From: Lethocerus indicus
Taxonomy: Eukaryota > Arthropoda > Insecta > Hemiptera > Belostomatidae
Assembly (NCBI GenBank): GCA_019843655.1
Contig: JACDQD010000005.1
Coordinates: 33,511,817-33,575,816 of the forward strand
Direction of reading: 5' to 3'
DNA: 64,000 bases
Numbering within the stretch: the first letter of the stretch is position 1; the number at the start of each line of letters is the position of its first letter. Below the pieces are notes generated by a model. The model had not been told where the DNA came from. It worked only from the letters and a program-made list of their open reading frames with translations, and ran no database searches. Shown here piece by piece: positions 46,901-64,000 of this stretch. Position numbers and translations under genes: made by a program.

Positions 46901-48545
46901 TCCCCATTTTCTATATATGTAAATTTATATATTTATACGTACATATAAATAATCGTAGCCTAGTGGGGAATATTTGCAGAGTATGTTCGAATGGTTTAAA
47001 TTTGAAAAAATGTCTTTCGGTCAAAAAATTGTTGAGACCACAGCCATTTTCTGCACAAATTCTTCCCCCATTTTCTATATATGTAAATTTATATATTTAT
47101 ACGTACATATAAATAATCGTAGCCTAGTGGGGAATATTTGCAGATTATGTTCGAATGGTTTAAATTTGAAAAAATGTCTTTCGGTCAAAAAATTGTTGAG
47201 ACCACAGCCATTTTCTGCACAAATTCTTCCCCATTTTCTATATATGTAAATTTATATATTTATACGTACATATAAATAATCGTAGCCTAGTGGGGAATAT
47301 TTGCAGAGTATGTTCGAATGGTTTAAATTTGAAAAAATGTCTTTCGGTCAAAAAATTGTTGAGACCACAGCCATTTTCTGCACAAATTCTTCCCCATTCT
47401 TCTATATGTGTAAATTTATATATTTATACGTACATATAAATAATCGTAGCCTAGTGGGGAATATTTGCAGAGTATTTTCGAATGGTTTAAATTTGAAAAA
47501 ATGTCTTTCGGTCAAAAAATTGTTGAGACCACAGCCATTTTCTGCACAAATTCTTTCCCCATTTTCTATATATGTAAATTTATATATTTATACGTACATA
47601 TAAATAATCGTAGCCTAGTGGGAATATTTGCAGAGTATTTCGAATGGTTTAAATTTGAAAAATGTCTTTAGGTCAAAAATTGTTGAGACCACAGCCATTT
47701 TCTGCACAAATTCTTTCCCCATTTTCTATATATGTAAATTTATATATTTATACGTACATATAAATAATCATAGCCTAGTGGGGAATATTTGCAGAGTATT
47801 TTCGAATGGTTTAAATTTGAAAAAATGTCTTTCGGTCAAAAAATTGTTGAGACCACAGCCATTTTCTGCACAAATTCTTCCCCATTTTCTATATATGTAA
47901 ATTTATATATTTATACATACATATAAATAATCGTAGCCTAATGGGGAATATTTGCAGATTATGTTCGAATGGTTTAAATTTGAAAAAATGTCTTTCGGTC
48001 AAAAAATTGTTGAGACCACAGCCATTTTCTGCACAAATTCTTCCCCATTTTCTATATATGTAAATTTATATATTTATACGTACATATAAATAATCGTAGC
48101 CTAGTGGGGAATATTTGCAGAGTATTTTCGAATGGTTTAAATTTGAAAAAATGTCTTTCGGTCAAAAAATTGTTGAGACCACAGCCATTTTCTGCACAAA
48201 TTCTTCCCCATTTTCTATATATGTAAATTTATATATTTATACGTACATATAAATAATCGTAGCCTAGTGGGGAATATTTGCAGAGTATTTTCGAATGGTT
48301 TAAATTTGAAAAAATGTCTTTCGGTCAAAAAATTGTTGAGACCACAGCCATTTTCTGCACAAATTCTTTCCCCATTTTCTATATATGTAAATTTATATAT
48401 TTATACGTACATATAAATAATCGTAGCCTAATGGGGAATATTTGCAGAGTATGTTCGAATGGTTTAAATTTGAAAAAATGTCTTTCGGTCAAAAAATTGT
48501 TGAGACCACAGCCATTTTCTGCACAAATTCTCCCCCCATTTTCTA
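43909..48545. repeat. Satellite array, 164-bp unit, about 28 copies
   Basis: The spacing of equivalent positions is 164 bp (44002, 44166, 44330, 44494 and onward) with a few indel-bearing copies near 44640-44830, 45150, 46090, 46620-46730 and 47625. Units contain AATATTTGCAGAGTATTTTC, GAATGGTTTAAATTTGAAAA, ATGTCTTTCGGTCAAAAAAT and TGTTGAGACCACAGCCATTT. Each unit can be read as overlapping open frames, but 164 is not a multiple of three and nothing suggests coding. The left border is the gap, so the array is open-ended. Confidence 0.97.
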
Positions 48546-48567
48546 TATAAATATATTTATATATACA

Positions 48568-48606
<39 letters not shown>

Positions 48607-48824
48607 TGCATTTTAACCTAGTTATTTACTAATTTTGTTATCAAATTTCAGTTCCATATCAAAGCACAAACTGGTGCAGTCTAGAATCATTTATAGCAAT
48701 ATTTATTTCTGGTTTATTACGGTGCATATTTCTTAGAATAACTGCTAGGAATTTGTTTTATAAACTATATAAGATATTTTTTTATAAGCAAGGATATTGT
48801 ACATTTTTACATTGAACTACTTAC

Positions 48825-62240
<13,416 letters not shown>

Positions 62241-64000
62241 CTGCCGGAACGGAGGCAACAAGAGAAAACAGAAAGATATATTCACCATTAAAAATCACTT
62301 TGCGGTAGGTAAACACTTATAAAATATACCGTATTTAAAACCGAGCGATTCCGAAAATGTGTCGGCCGAACAAATATCGCGCGCGGAATTTTCTATGAGA
62401 GACAGAATACCTAATCTCGGATAAGCGACAATAGGAGATACCGTAATTTAACAACTCCAGAGTATTGTGTCTGTGTGTATATATATATAGTTTAAACATG
62501 AGTCATGAACATTGATTCGGTTTAAAACGGATAGTTTTTAGTTTAGTTTAAACCGATAACCTAATAACGATACCCGCGTTTCATTCGATATCGCGTTATA
62601 ACCTTCGCCACGGGAAAACTATCAAAAACTAATATCAACCGATACGTCCTAGAGACATATTTTTTCCGCATTCACACGACACACATACTCTCTCTCTCTC
62701 TCTCTCTCATGACCAAAACCAAGATTCTCGCATATCTCTCGATCGCACGTCACAAATTCGTAAAAAACTCGAGTAAAAATCGACCTTTCCGTAGCCTCCA
62801 CAAAATAACGTCACGCTTCTATAAGCAAAATAATAATAATAATAATAAAAAACAGTCGCGTAAAGCGTACGTCACGATATCGAATGAAACAGATATCGTT
62901 ATATAAACTCGCCTATTACGTTATCAGTGGGGGGCCCCCGTATTCTGCATTTTAATCAATAGTTATGTATATATATATATATATATATATATAAATCTAT
63001 CTGTTTTAACACGTTGACTGCCACGTCACCCATATTCGTGCGATTGTTAAGTTTCCGATCTGGGCGCGTCACCCGTATCAGGGCGACGCTTATTCGACTA
63101 CTCGCGTAGTCGGAAATGACTTCAGCCGACCGCCAAATTCATTCCATTCATTCATGATCAATGACCGATCCGTAAAAAAATCTCGTCAATATTCCGAATC
63201 GGAATCGGACGATTGTAATTCTTCTTCGTCGCGCTATCCGAATTTATGTGAGCCTCGTAAAATCTTATCTTGTTCGCCGCTATTCGACTCTCCAACGAAT
63301 AACTTTTACATTTTTTTTTTTCGACATTTCAACGAATTACGGTAGAGATTTTAACCTTTTGCACTCGAAGTTTTTTTTTTTCATTCATACTGCCAGCGAC
63401 TCGTACCGGACATATTATCGTTTGTCTCTTTTATTAGCGGAATCGATCGATGTATCCGTAAAGTATAATCGAAAAAATCTATTAACGGTTCTTTTATATC
63501 GTCGGAAATTTGTGGTCCGCCGATCTCCGTAGGAGATCCGAAAGTCGAATCCGCTCTGTCTTCTACATTTTCTCCTCTATCACTTTCGGATCCCTCCTCG
63601 ATATCACTTTCAATTCTCGCTGTACGTATCGTCGTACAACGGGAAATATATCACTATCGTTAGAATCGGATTCGTAGCTCGGTTCGATATTGTCCGCGTT
63701 ATCGCACGGCTAAGAGCCTCTATACTATTTACATTATGTTCGCTATAAACTTCAAATTTGTAATTCATCGCTACTACTGGTCGATATCGCTATAATTTTC
63801 ACAAATTTTTCTTTATTCGCCACATATCGGGGATATAAATACGAATTCGAAATATAAAAACGACGGATAAACTCGAATCAGATACACTCTACTGCCGAAT
63901 AACAGGACTCGAGTGCGGAATGCGGAATGTTGCACAAAACTGCGAGATTTGTCACCGAAAGCAGGAAATATCCTATAAATAGTTGTTACGATTTGTTTCC
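62241..64000. other. Upstream region of the Tudor gene
   Basis: No first exon could be identified on the minus strand. Contains (CT)n near 62690, a (TA)n tract near 62970 and the piggyBac-like end at 63008. Confidence 0.45.
63008..63345 (+). mobile_element. Probable piggyBac-like element, left end and degraded N-terminus
   Basis: TTAACACGTTGACTGCCACG is a typical TTAA-anchored piggyBac-family end. Downstream, from 63154, an open frame reads MINDRSVKKSRQYSESESDD CNSSSS, an acidic/Ser-rich start. No DDE core is visible before the window ends. Confidence 0.5.

Noticed and set aside
43909..48545. Series of about 100-residue overlapping open frames, looking like a repeated protein family
   Set aside because: They are readings of a 164-bp satellite whose unit is not a multiple of three; no splice or start context and the frame changes every unit.
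43909..48545. CRISPR-like array
   Set aside because: Units are contiguous without unique spacers and the genome is eukaryotic.

Overview
This is nuclear DNA of an arthropod, most likely an insect. Coding sequence is split into short exons with GT..AG introns. The genome is AT-rich between exons and crowded with Tc1/mariner-type miniature elements, piggyBac-like relics, minisatellites and (TA)n, (GA)n and (CA)n tracts. No bacterial-style operons, rRNA or tRNA genes and no CRISPR array were seen. All gene models were built by eye from splice signals, reading phase and recognised protein families.

Four genes can be supported. (1) At the left edge, minus strand, three exons (3847-3515, 1752-1592, 27-1) form an unrecognised gene that runs off the window. 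(2) Upstream of it on the same strand lies a complete four-exon MKRN2OS-like gene (DUF4796/C3orf83 family) at 10872-6264, 217 residues, with every intron phase matching. (3) On the plus strand, 23214-42752, is the agrin/perlecan-like extracellular matrix gene eyes shut (eys, spacemaker): 13 phase-consistent exons encode a putative signal peptide, ten EGF domains, a Thr/Ser-rich linker and laminin-G domains, about 954 residues so far; the 3' part is absent. (4) On the minus strand from about 62240 down to 48825 is a Tudor-domain gene that resembles the N-terminal part of TDRD12 (piRNA-pathway Tudor/helicase). It is followed by a series of 26-37-residue mini-exons that look like diverged tandem copies of one exon; its helicase part is absent.

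The eys gene (rightward) and the Tudor gene (leftward) converge on a 100-N assembly gap (43809-43908) beside a 4.6-kb array of a 164-bp satellite (43909-48545). Both genes lose their 3' ends there, so the gap probably hides much more than 100 bases.

Region by region: 1-10.9 kb holds the two minus-strand genes and several mobile-element relics; 10.9-23.2 kb is gene-free and repeat-filled; 23.2-42.8 kb is eys, with introns swollen by minisatellites (197 bp, about 70 bp, 60 bp, 129 bp, about 103 bp, about 36 bp units); 42.8-48.8 kb is GA microsatellite, the gap and the satellite; 48.8-62.3 kb is the Tudor gene with its mini-exon series; 62.3-64 kb is its upstream region with a piggyBac-like end. 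The four genes do not form a pathway: eys acts in photoreceptor extracellular matrix, the Tudor gene in germline small-RNA biology, and MKRN2OS has no established function.
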